Origin: Vibrio ezurae NBRC 102218
GTDB taxonomy: Bacteria; Pseudomonadota; Gammaproteobacteria; Enterobacterales; Vibrionaceae
DNA length: 64,000 nucleotides
Assembly (NCBI RefSeq): GCF_000467185.1
Contig: NZ_BATM01000037.1
Coordinates: 118,787 to 182,786 of the forward strand
Direction: 5' to 3'
How positions within the stretch are numbered: the stretch's first letter is position 1; every line of letters starts with the position of its first letter. Below the pieces are notes generated by a model that ran no database searches, was not told where the DNA came from, and saw nothing but the letters and a program-made list of their open reading frames with translations. Below, piece by piece: positions 38,842 through 49,731 of the stretch. The position numbers were made by a program, and so were the translations under genes.

Positions 38842-39663
38842 ATGAAAAAACAACGAGCCTTTTTAAAATGGGCAGGTGGTAAATATGGACTCGTTGATGA
38901 TATTCAACGTCATCTACCACAAGCAAAAAAGCTAGTTGAACCTTTTGTTGGTGCGGGTTCAGTGTTTTTGAACACCGATTATGAACACTACCTATTGGCA
39001 GACATTAATCCAGATCTTATTAATTTGTATAACTTGTTGAAGCATGATCCGCAGCCTTATATCAATGAGGCAAAGCGTCTGTTTACCGCTGAATACAATC
39101 AAAAAGAGGTCTATTTAGATATCCGTAGGCAGTTTAATGCCAGTGATGATATTCAATTTCGCTCAGTGGCGTTTTTGTATATGAATCGCTTTGGCTTTAA
39201 TGGTTTGTGTCGCTACAACAAGAAAGGCGGTTTTAACGTACCGTTTGGTTCGTATAAAAAACCTTACTTCCCTGAACAAGAACTGGAGTTTTTTGCCGAA
39301 AAAGCCAGTAAAGCAACCTTTGTCTGTGAAGGGTATTTAGAGACGTTTAAACGTGCCAGAAAAGGCAGCGTTATTTATTGCGATCCTCCTTATGCGCCTT
39401 TGTCGACCACCTCAAATTTCACCACTTACTCCGGTAATGGTTTCTCTTTAGATGATCAGGCTGCTTTGGCCGATGTGGCTGAGCGTACGGCCACTAAGCG
39501 TGGTATTCCCGTGTTGATTTCAAATCATGACACGGTACTGACTCGACGTTTGTATCACGGCGCAGAGCTGAATGTGGTCAAGGTTAAGCGCACTATTAGT
39601 CGAAATGGCGCAGGACGCAACAAGGTTGACGAATTGTTAGCTCTGTTTAATCGGGATGCTTAA
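38842..39663 (+). CDS. dam: DNA adenine methylase (GATC)
   Basis: Dam methylates adenine in GATC, guiding mismatch repair and replication timing. The 273-residue protein (E. coli 278) shows the N-terminal FLKWAGGKYGL, the SAM-binding LVEPFVGAGSVF and the catalytic DPPY in VIYCDPPYAPLS. In Vibrio cholerae Dam is essential because of the second chromosome. It lies 67 bases after damX. Confidence 0.97.
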   Translation: MKKQRAFLKWAGGKYGLVDDIQRHLPQAKKLVEPFVGAGSVFLNTDYEHYLLADINPDLINLYNLLKHDPQPYINEAKRLFTAEYNQKEVYLDIRRQFNASDDIQFRSVAFLYMNRFGFNGLCRYNKKGGFNVPFGSYKKPYFPEQELEFFAEKASKATFVCEGYLETFKRARKGSVIYCDPPYAPLSTTSNFTTYSGNGFSLDDQAALADVAERTATKRGIPVLISNHDTVLTRRLYHGAELNVVKVKRTISRNGAGRNKVDELLALFNRDA

Positions 39664-39767
39664 CGACGGTCGCAACATTGACATTCATTTGTAAATTGTC
39701 CTTTTAGTTTACGGTGGGCTTTTGTAGAATTGCGCGCAAATTGAACGCCTTACTACAGGGAACAGCG

Positions 39768-40439
39768 ATGAACGACTTTCTAATTGCACCATCTATTTTA
39801 TCCGCAGATTTTGCGCGTTTAGGCGAAGACGTTGAGCGTGTATTGGCCGCCGGTGCCGATGTCGTACACTTTGACGTGATGGATAATCACTATGTGCCAA
39901 ACCTGACTTTTGGTGCTCCTATTTGTAAAGCGTTGCGTGATTACGGTATCACCGCTCCCATCGATGTACATCTCATGGTGAAGCCTGTTGACTCTATCGT
40001 TCCTGAGTTCGCTAAGGCGGGCGCAAGCATGATTACTTTTCATATTGAAGCTTCAGAGCATGTTGATCGCACTTTGCAACTTATCAAGCAACACGGCTGT
40101 AAAGCGGGTGTGGTATTAAACCCAGCAACGCCTCTTAGCCACTTAGATTACATTATGGATAAGGTTGATATGATCTTATTAATGTCAGTCAACCCAGGTT
40201 TTGGTGGTCAATCATTCATCCCGAATACGTTAGACAAACTGCGCGCCGTTCGTGAGCGTATTACTGCGAGTGGTCGTGATATTCGACTAGAAATTGACGG
40301 TGGGGTTAAAGTGGATAACATTCGTGAAATAGCGGAAGCCGGTGCAGATATGTTTGTGGCAGGTTCGGCGATTTTTAACCAGCCTGATTACCAGCAGGTG
40401 ATCAATGAAATGCGTGCTGAATTAGCTAAGGTCAAATAA
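39768..40439 (+). CDS. rpe: ribulose-phosphate 3-epimerase
   Basis: Rpe interconverts ribulose-5-phosphate and xylulose-5-phosphate in the pentose phosphate pathway. The ATG at 39768 behind CAGGGA gives 223 residues (E. coli 225); the frame's earlier start at 39714 is not supported. TIM-barrel signatures include [29 protein letters not shown], the metal-binding [14 protein letters not shown] and DGGV. It is 2 bases ahead of gph. Confidence 0.97.
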   Translation: MNDFLIAPSILSADFARLGEDVERVLAAGADVVHFDVMDNHYVPNLTFGAPICKALRDYGITAPIDVHLMVKPVDSIVPEFAKAGASMITFHIEASEHVDRTLQLIKQHGCKAGVVLNPATPLSHLDYIMDKVDMILLMSVNPGFGGQSFIPNTLDKLRAVRERITASGRDIRLEIDGGVKVDNIREIAEAGADMFVAGSAIFNQPDYQQVINEMRAELAKVK

Positions 40440-40441
40440 CC

Positions 40442-41125
40442 ATGTCTTTACGTTTCACTAAGTTATTGGCTTTCGATCTGGATGGCACATTACTCGACAG
40501 TGTGCCCGATCTCGCTATTGCGACCGATCAAGCTGTACAAGCCATGGGGCACCCAAGCGTTTCCGAAACGCAAGTACGCGAGTGGGTGGGTAATGGCGCG
40601 GATGTTTTAGTAGCACGCGCCTTAAGCCAAAGTATGGATGTAGATCCAACATTGAGTGACGAAACTAAGCAACAAGCGCGACAGTATTTTGACCGCTTCT
40701 ATGCTGAATGTGGGCATACGCAAAGTAACTTATACCCTAGCGTCGCAGAATCACTATACAAGCTTCACCAAGCTGGCTATCTATTGGCGATTGTGACCAA
40801 TAAGCCTTGTCAGTTTGTACCAGAAATCTTATCTCAGCATGGTCTTAGCGAACTCTTCATCGATGTGTTGGGTGGTGATGCGCTGGAAAAGAAAAAGCCA
40901 GATCCAATGCCATTGAATCACCTGCTTGAAAAGCATCAGCTTTCAACGGATGAAATGATCATGATCGGGGATTCTAAAAACGATATTCTGGCAGCAAAGA
41001 ATGCTGGAGTCACATCAGTTGCCTTGCCTTACGGGTACAATCACGGTGAGCCAATCGAGTTATCTCAGCCGGATTACCTCATTGACGACTTATCACAGTT
41101 GGTCGAACTACTTCCTTGTCATTGA
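40442..41125 (+). CDS. gph: phosphoglycolate phosphatase
   Basis: Gph removes phosphate from 2-phosphoglycolate, a product of DNA 3'-end repair. The 227-residue HAD hydrolase has motif I DLDGTLLDSVPDL (residues 13-25), motif II in VTNKP, and motifs III/IV in KKPDP and IGDSKNDILAA. It is closely coupled to rpe. Confidence 0.94.
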   Translation: MSLRFTKLLAFDLDGTLLDSVPDLAIATDQAVQAMGHPSVSETQVREWVGNGADVLVARALSQSMDVDPTLSDETKQQARQYFDRFYAECGHTQSNLYPSVAESLYKLHQAGYLLAIVTNKPCQFVPEILSQHGLSELFIDVLGGDALEKKKPDPMPLNHLLEKHQLSTDEMIMIGDSKNDILAAKNAGVTSVALPYGYNHGEPIELSQPDYLIDDLSQLVELLPCH

Positions 41126-41137
41126 TGCATAGTGAAT

Positions 41138-41179
41138 GAGCCTGAATTGTCAACTTAGGCTCGTTTTACGTTTTTTTTT
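41138..41179 (+). terminator. probable terminator after gph
   Basis: GAGCCT and AGGCTC are separated by 13 bases, with a T-rich tail that includes nine consecutive T at 41171-41179. The stem is short, so this is moderate. Confidence 0.55.
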
Positions 41180-41258
41180 CTTCCAATATATTTGTCGATG
41201 AGTACACTGTTTTATCGTACAAAACATTCATTTTAGAAGTATTGAGGAAGTAATTATC

Positions 41259-42281
41259 ATGACCACTAAACCAATAGTGTTAAGCGGTGTTCAGCCGTCT
41301 GGTGAATTAAGCATTGGCAACTATCTTGGTGCTTTGCGTCAATGGAATCAGATGCAAGATGATTATGACTGCCAATACTGTGTTGTTGACCTCCATGCCA
41401 TCACCGTCCGCCAAGATGCCAAAGCGTTACACGAAGCGACACTTGACGCTTTAGCCATTTGTCTAGCGGTTGGTGTGACTCCAGAGAAGAGCACTTTGTT
41501 TGTTCAATCTCACGTACCAGAACATGCTCAGCTAGGCTGGATTCTAAACTGTTACACCCAAATGGGTGAGCTTAACCGCATGACTCAGTTTAAAGATAAG
41601 TCACAACGCTACGCGAATGACGTCAACGTCGGTCTATACGACTACCCTGTATTGATGGCGGCCGACATTCTTTTGTATGGTGCTCATCAAGTTCCTGTGG
41701 GTAATGATCAGAAGCAACACCTTGAGCTTGCTCGTGATATCGCAAACCGTTTCAACAACATTTATGCGCCAGAATCTCCAATCTTCCAAATCCCTGAACC
41801 TTATATCCCAACAGTAAACGCTCGTGTAATGAGCTTACAAGACGCGAATAAGAAGATGTCGAAGTCGGATGACAATCGTAAGAATGTGATTACGCTTCTT
41901 GAAGAGCCTAAATCTATCATTAAGAAAATCAACAAAGCGCAAACGGATCCAGAGAACCCACCTCGTATTGCATACGATGTGGAAAACAAAGCCGGTATCG
42001 CTAACCTGATGGGACTTTACTCTGCAGCAACCAATAAAACCTTTGCTGAAATTGAAGCTCAATACCAAGGTGTTGAGATGTACGGTCCATTCAAGAAAGA
42101 CGTGGGTGAAGCTTTAGTTGCAATGCTAGAGCCGATTCAGGCTGAATATCGCCGTGTTCGTCAAGACATGCCTTACCTCAACGAAGTCATGAAAGCTGGT
42201 GCGGAAAAAGCGTCGGCTCGTGCAGCAGTCACACTAGACAAAGTGTACCAAGCTGTGGGCTTTGTTAAGCGTCCGTTTTAA
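41259..42281 (+). CDS. trpS: tryptophanyl-tRNA synthetase
   Basis: TrpS charges tRNA-Trp. The 340-residue class I synthetase (E. coli 334) has the HIGH-equivalent SIGNYLGAL near residue 17 and the KMSKS loop intact ([10 protein letters not shown], about 200). A ribosome site (TGAGGAAG) lies just upstream. It is separated from gph by a 133-base gap and ends at a good terminator. Confidence 0.97.
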   Translation: MTTKPIVLSGVQPSGELSIGNYLGALRQWNQMQDDYDCQYCVVDLHAITVRQDAKALHEATLDALAICLAVGVTPEKSTLFVQSHVPEHAQLGWILNCYTQMGELNRMTQFKDKSQRYANDVNVGLYDYPVLMAADILLYGAHQVPVGNDQKQHLELARDIANRFNNIYAPESPIFQIPEPYIPTVNARVMSLQDANKKMSKSDDNRKNVITLLEEPKSIIKKINKAQTDPENPPRIAYDVENKAGIANLMGLYSAATNKTFAEIEAQYQGVEMYGPFKKDVGEALVAMLEPIQAEYRRVRQDMPYLNEVMKAGAEKASARAAVTLDKVYQAVGFVKRPF

Positions 42282-42333
42282 ACATCTTGCTTAAGCCTTG
42301 CTTTTAAACGCGGGCGTAAATCAGTTGTGATAG

Positions 42334-42365
42334 AATGCCATTGCCTCAAAAGCGGTGGCATTTTT
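42334..42365 (+). terminator. trpS terminator
   Basis: An 11-bp stem with two G-T pairs (AATGCCATTGC / GCGGTGGCATT, CTCAAAA loop) followed by TTTTT. pabA begins only 18 bases further on, so pabA probably depends on readthrough or a promoter inside this region. Confidence 0.8.
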
Positions 42366-42382
42366 ATTTGTTGGATTTTTGT

Positions 42383-42973
42383 ATGCTGTTAATCATTGAT
42401 AACTATGACTCTTTTACCTACAACCTGTATCAATACTTTTGTAAGTTAGGTTGTGAGACGAAAGTAGTGCGCAATGATGCGATTACCCTTGAACAAATTC
42501 ATTCCTTAAAGCCACAAGCTATTGTGATTTCTCCAGGGCCTTGCACTCCAAATGAAGCGGGCATTTCGCTACAGGTTATCCAAGAGTTTATGGGTAAAGT
42601 GCCGCTATTGGGTGTGTGTCTTGGGCATCAAGCTATTGCTCAGGTACTGGGTGGAAAAGTCATTCGTGCAGACAAAGTCATGCACGGTAAAACCTCGCCA
42701 ATCTGTCACACCGATAGCGGGGTATTTTCAGGTTTAAATAACCCACTAACGGTCACTCGTTACCACTCACTGATCGTAGAGAAAGCATCTCTTCCCCAAT
42801 GCCTAGAAGTCACTTCTTGGACGGTCGATGATAACGGACAAATTAAAGAGATCATGGGCTATCGACACAAGACTCTGCCTATTGAAGGGGTTCAATTTCA
42901 CCCTGAATCGATAAAAACGGAGCAGGGACTAGAGATACTCGCCAACTTTTTGAATGTTACTGCACGTCTATAG
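42383..42973 (+). CDS. pabA: aminodeoxychorismate synthase glutaminase subunit (PabA/TrpG type)
   Basis: PabA releases ammonia from glutamine for aminodeoxychorismate synthesis on the folate pathway; some relatives also serve anthranilate synthase. The ATG at 42383 starts the family N-terminus [15 protein letters not shown] and gives 196 residues (E. coli 187). The class I amidotransferase triad is visible: Cys in GVCLGHQA, and His-Glu in GVQFHPESI. An earlier start at 42335 lies within the trpS terminator. It is followed by a 271-base gap before argD. Confidence 0.92.
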   Translation: MLLIIDNYDSFTYNLYQYFCKLGCETKVVRNDAITLEQIHSLKPQAIVISPGPCTPNEAGISLQVIQEFMGKVPLLGVCLGHQAIAQVLGGKVIRADKVMHGKTSPICHTDSGVFSGLNNPLTVTRYHSLIVEKASLPQCLEVTSWTVDDNGQIKEIMGYRHKTLPIEGVQFHPESIKTEQGLEILANFLNVTARL

Positions 42974-43244
42974 CGAATATCTATTGATATTACTTGCATA
43001 ATATTTACTGCTGTTGCCTTGGTTTATCGCTGTTTTTGTTATGTAGAATGATATCTTTTTTCTGAATTACCCTTTCTAAGTCACACCGAGTACATTTTGT
43101 ACGGTATACTAGGTCAATAAAACATATATTTAGCTTGAAATAGTTAATAACTTGTTGATACAATGCCTATATAGACGAAGTGTCTTCTGCAATGCATAAA
43201 TAACGAATTTATCATTGCGAGAAAATGCGAAAGGAGTGATGGAT

Positions 43245-44453
43245 ATGACAGATGTAACGCGTAAAGACTTCGATGAAGTGATGGTTCCTTGCTATAGCCC
43301 AATGGCGGTTATTCCTGTTCGAGGACAAGGTGCGCGAGTCTGGGATCAGCAAGATAATGAGTACATTGATTTTGCTGGTGGTATAGCGGTTAGTTGCTTA
43401 GGTCACTGTCATCCAATCATGGTTAGTGCTTTGTCTGAACAGGCCAATAAATTGTGGCACCTCAGTAACGTAATGACAAATGAACCAGCACTTCGTTTAG
43501 CTAAAAAACTAGTAGAACTAAGTTTCGCGGACAAGGTCTTTTTTGCCAACTCAGGTGCAGAAGCAAATGAAGCTGCATTGAAGCTTGCTCGTCGCTATGC
43601 TGCCGATGAGTTTGGTGAGCAGAAATCAAAGATCATTGCATTTAATCAGGGGTTTCATGGCCGTACATTCTTCACCGTTACTGTAGGTGGGCAAGCAGCC
43701 TATTCCGATGGCTTTGGCCCTAAGCCTGGTGATATTGAACATATCCCTTATAACGATATAGAAGCATTTAAAGCGGCAATATCAGACGATACCTGTGCTG
43801 TAATGATGGAACCTCTACAGGGGGAAGGCGGTATTATTTCTCCATCAGCCGAGTTTGCTCAAACGGTGCGTGAACTGTGTGACAAACACAATGCACTGCT
43901 TATTTTTGATGAAGTGCAAACGGGTAATGGTCGTACAGGTGAGTTCTATGCTTATCAAGGACTCGGTGTCACGCCGGACATTCTTAGCACGGCAAAATCA
44001 TTAGGCGGTGGTTTCCCAATTGCGGCTATGTTGACCACAGAAGCTCTCTCTAAGCACCTTAAAGTGGGTACACATGGTTCAACCTATGGTGGTAATCCAT
44101 TGGCTTGTGCAGTCGCAGAAGCGGTGGTTAACCACATCTCACAGCCTGAAGTTCTGCAAGGAGTGAAGGATCGTGAAGCTCTATTTCTTGCTGAGCTTGA
44201 ACGCATTAACACTCAATATCCAATGTTTGCAGAATTTAGAGGTAAAGGGCTTTTGCTTGGCGCTGTATTAAATAAAGACTGGGAAGGGCGCGCACGCGAT
44301 GTGTTGGTCGCTGCTGGTGAAGAAGGGTTATTAGTCTTGGTTGCGGGAGCAAATGTGGTTCGTTTTACCCCTTCACTGGTTATTAGTACTGAAGAAATTA
44401 AACAAGGACTTGAGCGTTTCGAAGCGGCTATAGCTAAACTATATAACGCTTAA
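43245..44453 (+). CDS. argD: acetylornithine / succinylornithine aminotransferase
   Basis: This PLP aminotransferase acts in arginine synthesis (ArgD) and, in the AST pathway, on succinylornithine (AstC); one enzyme probably does both here because astA and astD follow and no other copy is seen. The ATG at 43245 lies 8 bases after AAGGAGTG and gives 402 residues (E. coli ArgD 406). Features are [32 protein letters not shown] and the PLP-lysine [11 protein letters not shown]. The 271-base upstream gap suggests its own regulated promoter, including a TTAATA / TATATA pair at 43144-43173. Confidence 0.95.
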   Translation: MTDVTRKDFDEVMVPCYSPMAVIPVRGQGARVWDQQDNEYIDFAGGIAVSCLGHCHPIMVSALSEQANKLWHLSNVMTNEPALRLAKKLVELSFADKVFFANSGAEANEAALKLARRYAADEFGEQKSKIIAFNQGFHGRTFFTVTVGGQAAYSDGFGPKPGDIEHIPYNDIEAFKAAISDDTCAVMMEPLQGEGGIISPSAEFAQTVRELCDKHNALLIFDEVQTGNGRTGEFYAYQGLGVTPDILSTAKSLGGGFPIAAMLTTEALSKHLKVGTHGSTYGGNPLACAVAEAVVNHISQPEVLQGVKDREALFLAELERINTQYPMFAEFRGKGLLLGAVLNKDWEGRARDVLVAAGEEGLLVLVAGANVVRFTPSLVISTEEIKQGLERFEAAIAKLYNA

Positions 44454-44477
44454 CTTTCCATTAAGGGAGGAAGAGAG

Positions 44478-45497
44478 ATGTTGGTAGTACGCCCGATTTT
44501 TAAGGATGACAGTCAGGCATTGTATTTGTGCGCAGAAGAATCTGGCCACGGTTTTACTTCTTTACCCGTTAATGAACAGTTGTTGCGAAATAGAATTGAA
44601 CATTCGGTAGACAGCTTTTCAAAGCCCGGCGTTACTCAGCCCGGTAACGAAGGGTATTTAATGGTCGGTGTGGATTGTGATACGGGGGAAGTGGCAGGTA
44701 CTACTGGCATCGAAGCATCGGTGGGTTGGGATGTACCATTTTACTCTTACCATATTAGTAAAGTGGTGCACTCATCGCCTAAGTTAGGCGTCAATAATGT
44801 GGTTAAATTACTCACTTTTGGCAATAACTATACGGGGTGCAGTGAGATCTGCTCCTTGTTTCTGCGCCCTAAATTTCGTGGTGGTCTTAATGGGCGCCTA
44901 ATGTCTAAATCTCGCTTTCTTATGCTTGCTGAGCATCCTCAGCGTTTTTCTAAAACGATATTTGCAGAGATGAGAGGCGTCTCAGATGTAGAGGGAAACT
45001 CTCCGTTTTGGGATTGGTTACAAGAGCACTTCTTCTCTATCGACTTTACTATGGCAGACTACCTAACAGGTATCGGCAATAAAGGCTTTATCGCTGATCT
45101 TATGCCTAAGCTACCCATTTACATCAATCTATTGAGTAAAGAGGCACAAGCGGTGATTGGTCAGGTTCATGATAATACTCGACCTGCTTTAACGCTTTTG
45201 GAGAAGGAAGGTTTTACTTGTCGTGACTATATCGATATTTTTGATGCAGGACCAACCGTTGAGTGCGACCTCAGCAATATAGAGACTGTGCGTCACTCTT
45301 TTCGAGCTAAGGTGACTATTGCTGAGCATGGCAGCTCTATTTACTATTTGATCAGTAACACCTCATTTGAACACTTCAGAGCGGTAGCTCAACAAGCGGC
45401 ATTTGATGCCGAAAGTCAAACCGTCATTATTAGCCCTAAAATAGCAAAAGCCCTACAAGTTGAAACGGGTGATTGGGTGCGTATGGCCGCAGTATAA
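44478..45497 (+). CDS. astA: arginine N-succinyltransferase
   Basis: AstA transfers succinyl from succinyl-CoA to arginine, opening the AST degradation pathway. The 339-residue product (E. coli 344) has the family N-terminus [15 protein letters not shown] and segments such as [24 protein letters not shown] and AEMRGVSD. It is 24 bases after argD with a strong GGGAGGAAG site. astB and astE are not in this window. Confidence 0.95.
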   Translation: MLVVRPIFKDDSQALYLCAEESGHGFTSLPVNEQLLRNRIEHSVDSFSKPGVTQPGNEGYLMVGVDCDTGEVAGTTGIEASVGWDVPFYSYHISKVVHSSPKLGVNNVVKLLTFGNNYTGCSEICSLFLRPKFRGGLNGRLMSKSRFLMLAEHPQRFSKTIFAEMRGVSDVEGNSPFWDWLQEHFFSIDFTMADYLTGIGNKGFIADLMPKLPIYINLLSKEAQAVIGQVHDNTRPALTLLEKEGFTCRDYIDIFDAGPTVECDLSNIETVRHSFRAKVTIAEHGSSIYYLISNTSFEHFRAVAQQAAFDAESQTVIISPKIAKALQVETGDWVRMAAV

Positions 45498-45520
45498 GCA
45501 GAATAGCAAGGATGAATGGT

Positions 45521-46984
45521 ATGCAGACGCATTTTGTAGCAGGCGAGTGGATTTCAGGACAAGGTAGTGAGATTCACTCTATATCGCCTTATAACTCAGA
45601 GGTTATTTGGCAAGGTCATGCTGCCAGCAAAGGGCAGGTAGAGCTGGCGGTATCGAGTGCGCGTCATGCTTTCATCAGTTGGAAAAAACGCACTTATGAT
45701 GAACGAGAAAAAATCATTGTTCGTTTTGCCGAGTTGGTGAAAGAAAATGCACCGCTTATCGCCGAGACTGTAGCGAAAGAAACAGGTAAACCTTTGTGGG
45801 AGACTCGCACTGAAGCTGCGGCGATGGCAGGGAAAATTGCGCTCTCTATTCAGTCCTATCATGAAAGAACGGGCACTAAGCATAAGCAGGTAGCGGGTAA
45901 TGACGTCACACTACAGCATCGCCCACTGGGTGTGTTGGCGGTGTTTGGCCCTTATAACTTTCCAGTACACCTGCCTAATGGGCATATTGTTCCTGCTTTG
46001 TTGGCTGGCAATAGTGTTGTATTTAAACCCTCCGATCTCACACCGCTGTGTGGTGAGTTAGCCGTTAAGCTTTGGCAAGAGGCTGGCTTACCTGCTGGCG
46101 TTATTAACTTGGTTCAAGGTGCTAAAGACACGGGAATGGCACTGGCTGAATCCACACAAATAGATGGATTACTATTTACCGGCAGTGCCAATACGGGGCA
46201 TATCTTACACCGTCAATTTGCTGGACAACCGGATAAAATGTTGGCTCTGGAAATGGGGGGCAACAATCCTCTTATTGTCAGTGAGCAGTTTGGGGAGTTA
46301 GACGCTGCAGTGCACACCATCATCCAATCTGCTTTTATCAGCGCGGGTCAGCGTTGTACTTGTGCCAGACGTTTGTATATACCCGCTGGTGAGCGAGGAG
46401 ATGCTCTGCTTACTCGCCTTATTGAGGTGACAGCAAAGTTGAAAATGGATCAGCCGTTTGCTCAGTCTCAGCCGTTTATGGGAACACTGATCTCTCGCTC
46501 CTCTGCTGAGCAAATTGTTGCAGCAAAACACTCTTTAATAGAGCTTGGAGCTAAACCTTTACTGGATGGACAATTGCTTAGCGATGCGTTTCTGTCACCC
46601 ATTATTTTAGAGGTGACTGACATCTCAGATTTACCTGACGAAGAGTATTTTGGCCCACTGCTGCAAGTGGTGCGTTTCACACAGTTTAAGGATGCAGTTA
46701 CGCAAGCGAATAACACGAAATATGGGCTTTCTGCTGGGCTAATTTCAACCTGTGATGACCAGTGGCTGTTTTTTTTAGATGAGATTCGAGCAGGGATAGT
46801 GAATCGTAATAGACCCATTACAGGAGCCAGTGGCGATGCTCCTTTCGGTGGTCCTGGTGCATCGGGCAATTTAAGGCCGAGCGCATTTTATGCCGCCGAT
46901 TACTGCGCCTATCCAATGGCTTCTATTCAAGGAGATACCCCGATTCTACCAGAAACATTATCTCCAGGAATTCAGTTCGACTAA
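45521..46984 (+). CDS. astD: succinylglutamate-semialdehyde dehydrogenase
   Basis: AstD oxidises succinylglutamate semialdehyde with NAD in arginine degradation. The ATG at 45521, 8 bases from AAGGA, gives 487 residues (E. coli 492); the longer frame from 45473 overlaps astA. Aldehyde dehydrogenase signatures: [21 protein letters not shown], catalytic Glu in [10 protein letters not shown] and catalytic Cys in [12 protein letters not shown]. It follows astA by 23 bases. Confidence 0.95.
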   Translation: MQTHFVAGEWISGQGSEIHSISPYNSEVIWQGHAASKGQVELAVSSARHAFISWKKRTYDEREKIIVRFAELVKENAPLIAETVAKETGKPLWETRTEAAAMAGKIALSIQSYHERTGTKHKQVAGNDVTLQHRPLGVLAVFGPYNFPVHLPNGHIVPALLAGNSVVFKPSDLTPLCGELAVKLWQEAGLPAGVINLVQGAKDTGMALAESTQIDGLLFTGSANTGHILHRQFAGQPDKMLALEMGGNNPLIVSEQFGELDAAVHTIIQSAFISAGQRCTCARRLYIPAGERGDALLTRLIEVTAKLKMDQPFAQSQPFMGTLISRSSAEQIVAAKHSLIELGAKPLLDGQLLSDAFLSPIILEVTDISDLPDEEYFGPLLQVVRFTQFKDAVTQANNTKYGLSAGLISTCDDQWLFFLDEIRAGIVNRNRPITGASGDAPFGGPGASGNLRPSAFYAADYCAYPMASIQGDTPILPETLSPGIQFD

Positions 46985-47029
46985 TACTTTCATTAGGCAG
47001 TAGTTTCGTTTGGCTATCAAGGAGGGGTT

Positions 47030-47833
47030 ATGGATGTACAAAAGCTATTTGACCTGTTGTGGGATGACTTTAACCGCAGGCTATGCCCGTCTTCACAGGT
47101 GATTCACGAGTTATTACAGCAAGACAATGCTTTGATTAATGACCATATTGCGCTGCGAACTTTTGCTTGTGCACCGATCGGCTTAGAGGTATTGGCTGAG
47201 CCTTTCCTTGAACTGGGTTATCAAGAGGGAGGTGATTATCTATTCAAAGCAAAGAAATTGGTGGCAAAACACTATCAGCACCCACAACCTAATTTCCCCA
47301 AAGTATTTATTAGCCAATTGCAGTTGGAGCAATGTTCGAATGAATTGCAAAGCATAGTCCGTCAATTGCTTGAGCAGATAACCCCACAACAACTTGCAGG
47401 TTCTGACTTTTTACATGGTGGGCGATTATGGGACTTAAGCTTTGAGCAATACCAGCAATTGGCGAAAGAAAGTGAATACGCTGCATGGGTTGCTGCGCAC
47501 GGTTTTGGGGCTAATCATTTCACCGTCAGTGTTAATCACCTTACGCAGTTTACTGAAGTTTGTGAGGTGAATACTTTTTTGCAAAATAAGCAGTTTGCGA
47601 TTAATGCCTCTGGTGGCGAGGTGAAAGGAACGCCTGACGTTCTGTTAGAACAATCGTCGACTATGGCGGATAAGGTAGAGGTTAAGTTCATTGAGGGCAC
47701 ACAGATCGTAGCGGGTGGCTTTTATGAGTTTGCTAAGCGTTACAAAGACAGTCATGGTGAGCTGTATCAAGGCTTTGTCGAAGCGTCAGCGGATAAGATT
47801 TTTGAAAGTACTAATACCAATCGCAGTCATTAA
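47030..47833 (+). CDS. 2-oxoadipate dioxygenase/decarboxylase-like protein (DUF1338 family)
   Basis: The DUF1338 family includes HglS, an Fe(II) enzyme that converts 2-oxoadipate to 2-hydroxyglutarate and CO2 in lysine catabolism. This 267-residue member keeps the expected ligands: His39 and Arg43 in DHIALR (the H-x3-R spacing of HglS), His163 in ANHFTVSVNH and Glu233 in GGFYEFAKR. It has a very strong AAGGAGGGG ribosome site 45 bases after astD, so it is probably translated with the ast operon. It is shorter than HglS. The true substrate here is unknown; a 2-oxo acid is the reasonable guess. Confidence 0.82.
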   Translation: MDVQKLFDLLWDDFNRRLCPSSQVIHELLQQDNALINDHIALRTFACAPIGLEVLAEPFLELGYQEGGDYLFKAKKLVAKHYQHPQPNFPKVFISQLQLEQCSNELQSIVRQLLEQITPQQLAGSDFLHGGRLWDLSFEQYQQLAKESEYAAWVAAHGFGANHFTVSVNHLTQFTEVCEVNTFLQNKQFAINASGGEVKGTPDVLLEQSSTMADKVEVKFIEGTQIVAGGFYEFAKRYKDSHGELYQGFVEASADKIFESTNTNRSH

Positions 47834-47887
47834 TAGCCATTAATACCCAATAATGGTTAAGCGAAATAGACAAAGTTTAAGGCAATA

Positions 47888-47918
47888 AAAAACCGCTGTT
47901 AGATGAACAGCGGTTTTT
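47888..47918. terminator. bidirectional terminator between the ast operon and crp
   Basis: A 13-bp stem (AAAAACCGCTGTT / AACAGCGGTTTTT) with A and T runs on opposite sides, serving the convergent DUF1338 gene and crp. Confidence 0.93.
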
Positions 47919-47938
47919 ATTTTTATAGCGAAAGGGGA

Positions 47939-48571
47939 TTAACGAGTACCGTAAACCACAATCGTTTTACCGTGTGCAGAGATCAGGTTTTGCTCTTCAA
48001 GCATCTTCAAGATACGGCCTACAGTCTCACGTGAACAACCTACGATCTGGCCAATTTCTTGACGAGTGATCTTAATTTGCATGCCGTCTGGGTGAGTCAT
48101 TGCGTCAGGCTGTTTTGCTAGGTTTAGAAGCGTCTGAGCAATACGACCTGTCACGTCTAGGAATGCAAGGTCGCCCACTTTTTGGCTTGTCACTTGTAGA
48201 CGATTCGCCATTTGCGAAGAAAGACGCATTAGGATATCTGGGTTAACTTGGATTAGCTGACGGAATTTTTTGAATGAGATTTCAGCAACCTCACATGGCG
48301 ATTTAGCACGAACCCATGCTGTACGCTCTTGATCATCTTCAAAAAGGCCTAGCTCACCGATGAAATCACCTTGGTTAAGGTAAGAAAGAATCATTTCTTT
48401 CCCTTCTTCATCTTTGATCAGTACCGCAACAGAACCTTTTACGATGTAGTAAAGAGTTTCTGCTTTTTCGCCAGCGTGGATCAATGTGCTTTTTGAAGGG
48501 TATTTGTGAATGTGGCAGTGTGACAAAAACCACTCTAAAGTTGGATCTGTTTGAGGTTTACCTAAAACCAT
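47939..48571 (-). CDS. crp: cAMP receptor protein CRP
   Basis: CRP is the global cAMP-dependent regulator of carbon metabolism and, in vibrios, competence and quorum sensing. The 210-residue product is almost the E. coli sequence: the cAMP pocket ([18 protein letters not shown]) and the helix-turn-helix ([27 protein letters not shown]) are intact. A 225-base upstream gap fits an autoregulated promoter; I saw only weak half-sites resembling TGTGA there. Confidence 0.98.
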   Translation of the reverse strand: MVLGKPQTDPTLEWFLSHCHIHKYPSKSTLIHAGEKAETLYYIVKGSVAVLIKDEEGKEMILSYLNQGDFIGELGLFEDDQERTAWVRAKSPCEVAEISFKKFRQLIQVNPDILMRLSSQMANRLQVTSQKVGDLAFLDVTGRIAQTLLNLAKQPDAMTHPDGMQIKITRQEIGQIVGCSRETVGRILKMLEEQNLISAHGKTIVVYGTR

Positions 48572-48753
48572 ATGCTTATCTTCCTCTCTCAGCGAGTATA
48601 ATTATGTCCCCAGACATCGCCATCTATGGGGGCGAGGGGTTGTAGTTGCTGCTACTACGTTTAATTTTTTGCAGTACGAATAGTAACTTTTTTTCAGGGG
48701 AATTTCTTGATTTTGATCGTCATGTGTTGTCGATTTTTCACACAAAACCGTGC

Positions 48754-48789
48754 CCTTAATCACACTCTGCAATAAGAGTGTGATTAAGG
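48754..48789 (-). terminator. 14-bp hairpin between prkB and crp
   Basis: CCTTAATCACACTC pairs perfectly with GAGTGTGATTAAGG across an 8-base loop, 8 bases beyond the prkB stop. No T run follows on either strand, so it may be a transcript-end stabiliser or a weak terminator. Confidence 0.5.
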
Positions 48790-48796
48790 TCGAACC

Positions 48797-49666
48797 TTAG
48801 CCTATTTTTCCTGTCTCTAACAGTTGCTGCAGAATAGGACGGATAATGAGTTCCATTGCGAAACTCATTTTCCCTCCGGGTACAACCAAGGTGTTATGTC
48901 GTGACATAAATGAGCCATCGATCATGGCTAAAAGATAAGGGAAATCGACGTTTTTAAAGCCGCGCATACGAATCACTACAAAGCTTTCATCTAAGCTAGG
49001 AATGCCTTTGGCGTTGAGTGGATTTGAGGTATCAACCGTTGGTACTCGTTGAAAGTTGATGTGGGTACGCGAAAACTGTGGAGTGATGAAGTTTAAGTAG
49101 TCGTCCATAGAGCGCACGATCGAATCCATCACCGCTTCTCTAGAATGGCCACGGTCACGAGTATCGCGAACAAACTTCTGAATCCATTCAAGGTTAACAA
49201 TAGGCACCATGCCAATCAGTAGATCGACGTGTTTGGCAACGTTACAAGTGCTATCCACCACACCGCCGTGCAGTCCCTCGTAAAACAAAACGTCACTGTT
49301 CTCAGGAAGATCTTGCCATGGGGTAAAAGTCCCTGGCATTTGGTTGTATGGCACCGCTTCATCGAATGTATGTAAGTAGCGACGGACTTTACCTTCCCCT
49401 TTTTCCCCATACTCTTTAAAGAAATTCTCTAAAGCGGGAAAGTCGTTGGCTTCAGGGCCAAAGTAGCTAATGTGTCTACCTTGATCTTTCGCTTTGCGGA
49501 TGGCGACATCCATTTCTGGACGAGTAAAGCGATGAAAGCTGTCTCCTTCAATCCAAGCAGCCTTGGTGTTCATCATGTTGAACATTTTGCGAAAGGCTTC
49601 AGAGGTGGTGGTAGTGCCTGCTCCAGAAGAGCCTGTTACCGCAATGATAGGATGTTTAGCTGACAT
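48797..49666 (-). CDS. prkB: phosphoribulokinase-like protein PrkB
   Basis: PrkB is a phosphoribulokinase/uridine-kinase-family P-loop protein conserved next to crp in E. coli and vibrios; its substrate is not established outside Calvin-cycle organisms. It has 289 residues (E. coli 289) with the P-loop GSSGAGTTTT (residues 12-21) and the EGDSFHR and FYEGLHGG motifs. It lies upstream of crp on the same strand with a perfect hairpin between them. Confidence 0.93.
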   Translation of the reverse strand: MSAKHPIIAVTGSSGAGTTTTSEAFRKMFNMMNTKAAWIEGDSFHRFTRPEMDVAIRKAKDQGRHISYFGPEANDFPALENFFKEYGEKGEGKVRRYLHTFDEAVPYNQMPGTFTPWQDLPENSDVLFYEGLHGGVVDSTCNVAKHVDLLIGMVPIVNLEWIQKFVRDTRDRGHSREAVMDSIVRSMDDYLNFITPQFSRTHINFQRVPTVDTSNPLNAKGIPSLDESFVVIRMRGFKNVDFPYLLAMIDGSFMSRHNTLVVPGGKMSFAMELIIRPILQQLLETGKIG

Positions 49667-49731
49667 GACTTTCCTTGTCTCTGTTTTAGTGTGAGTGAAT
49701 AGTATACAAATAACAGCTGTGTATTTCAGTG

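Noticed and set aside
43190..43220. A/T palindrome upstream of argD as an ARG box
   Set aside because: ATAAAT/ATTTAT symmetry is present, but it does not fit the TGAAT-N4-ATTCA core well enough to call.
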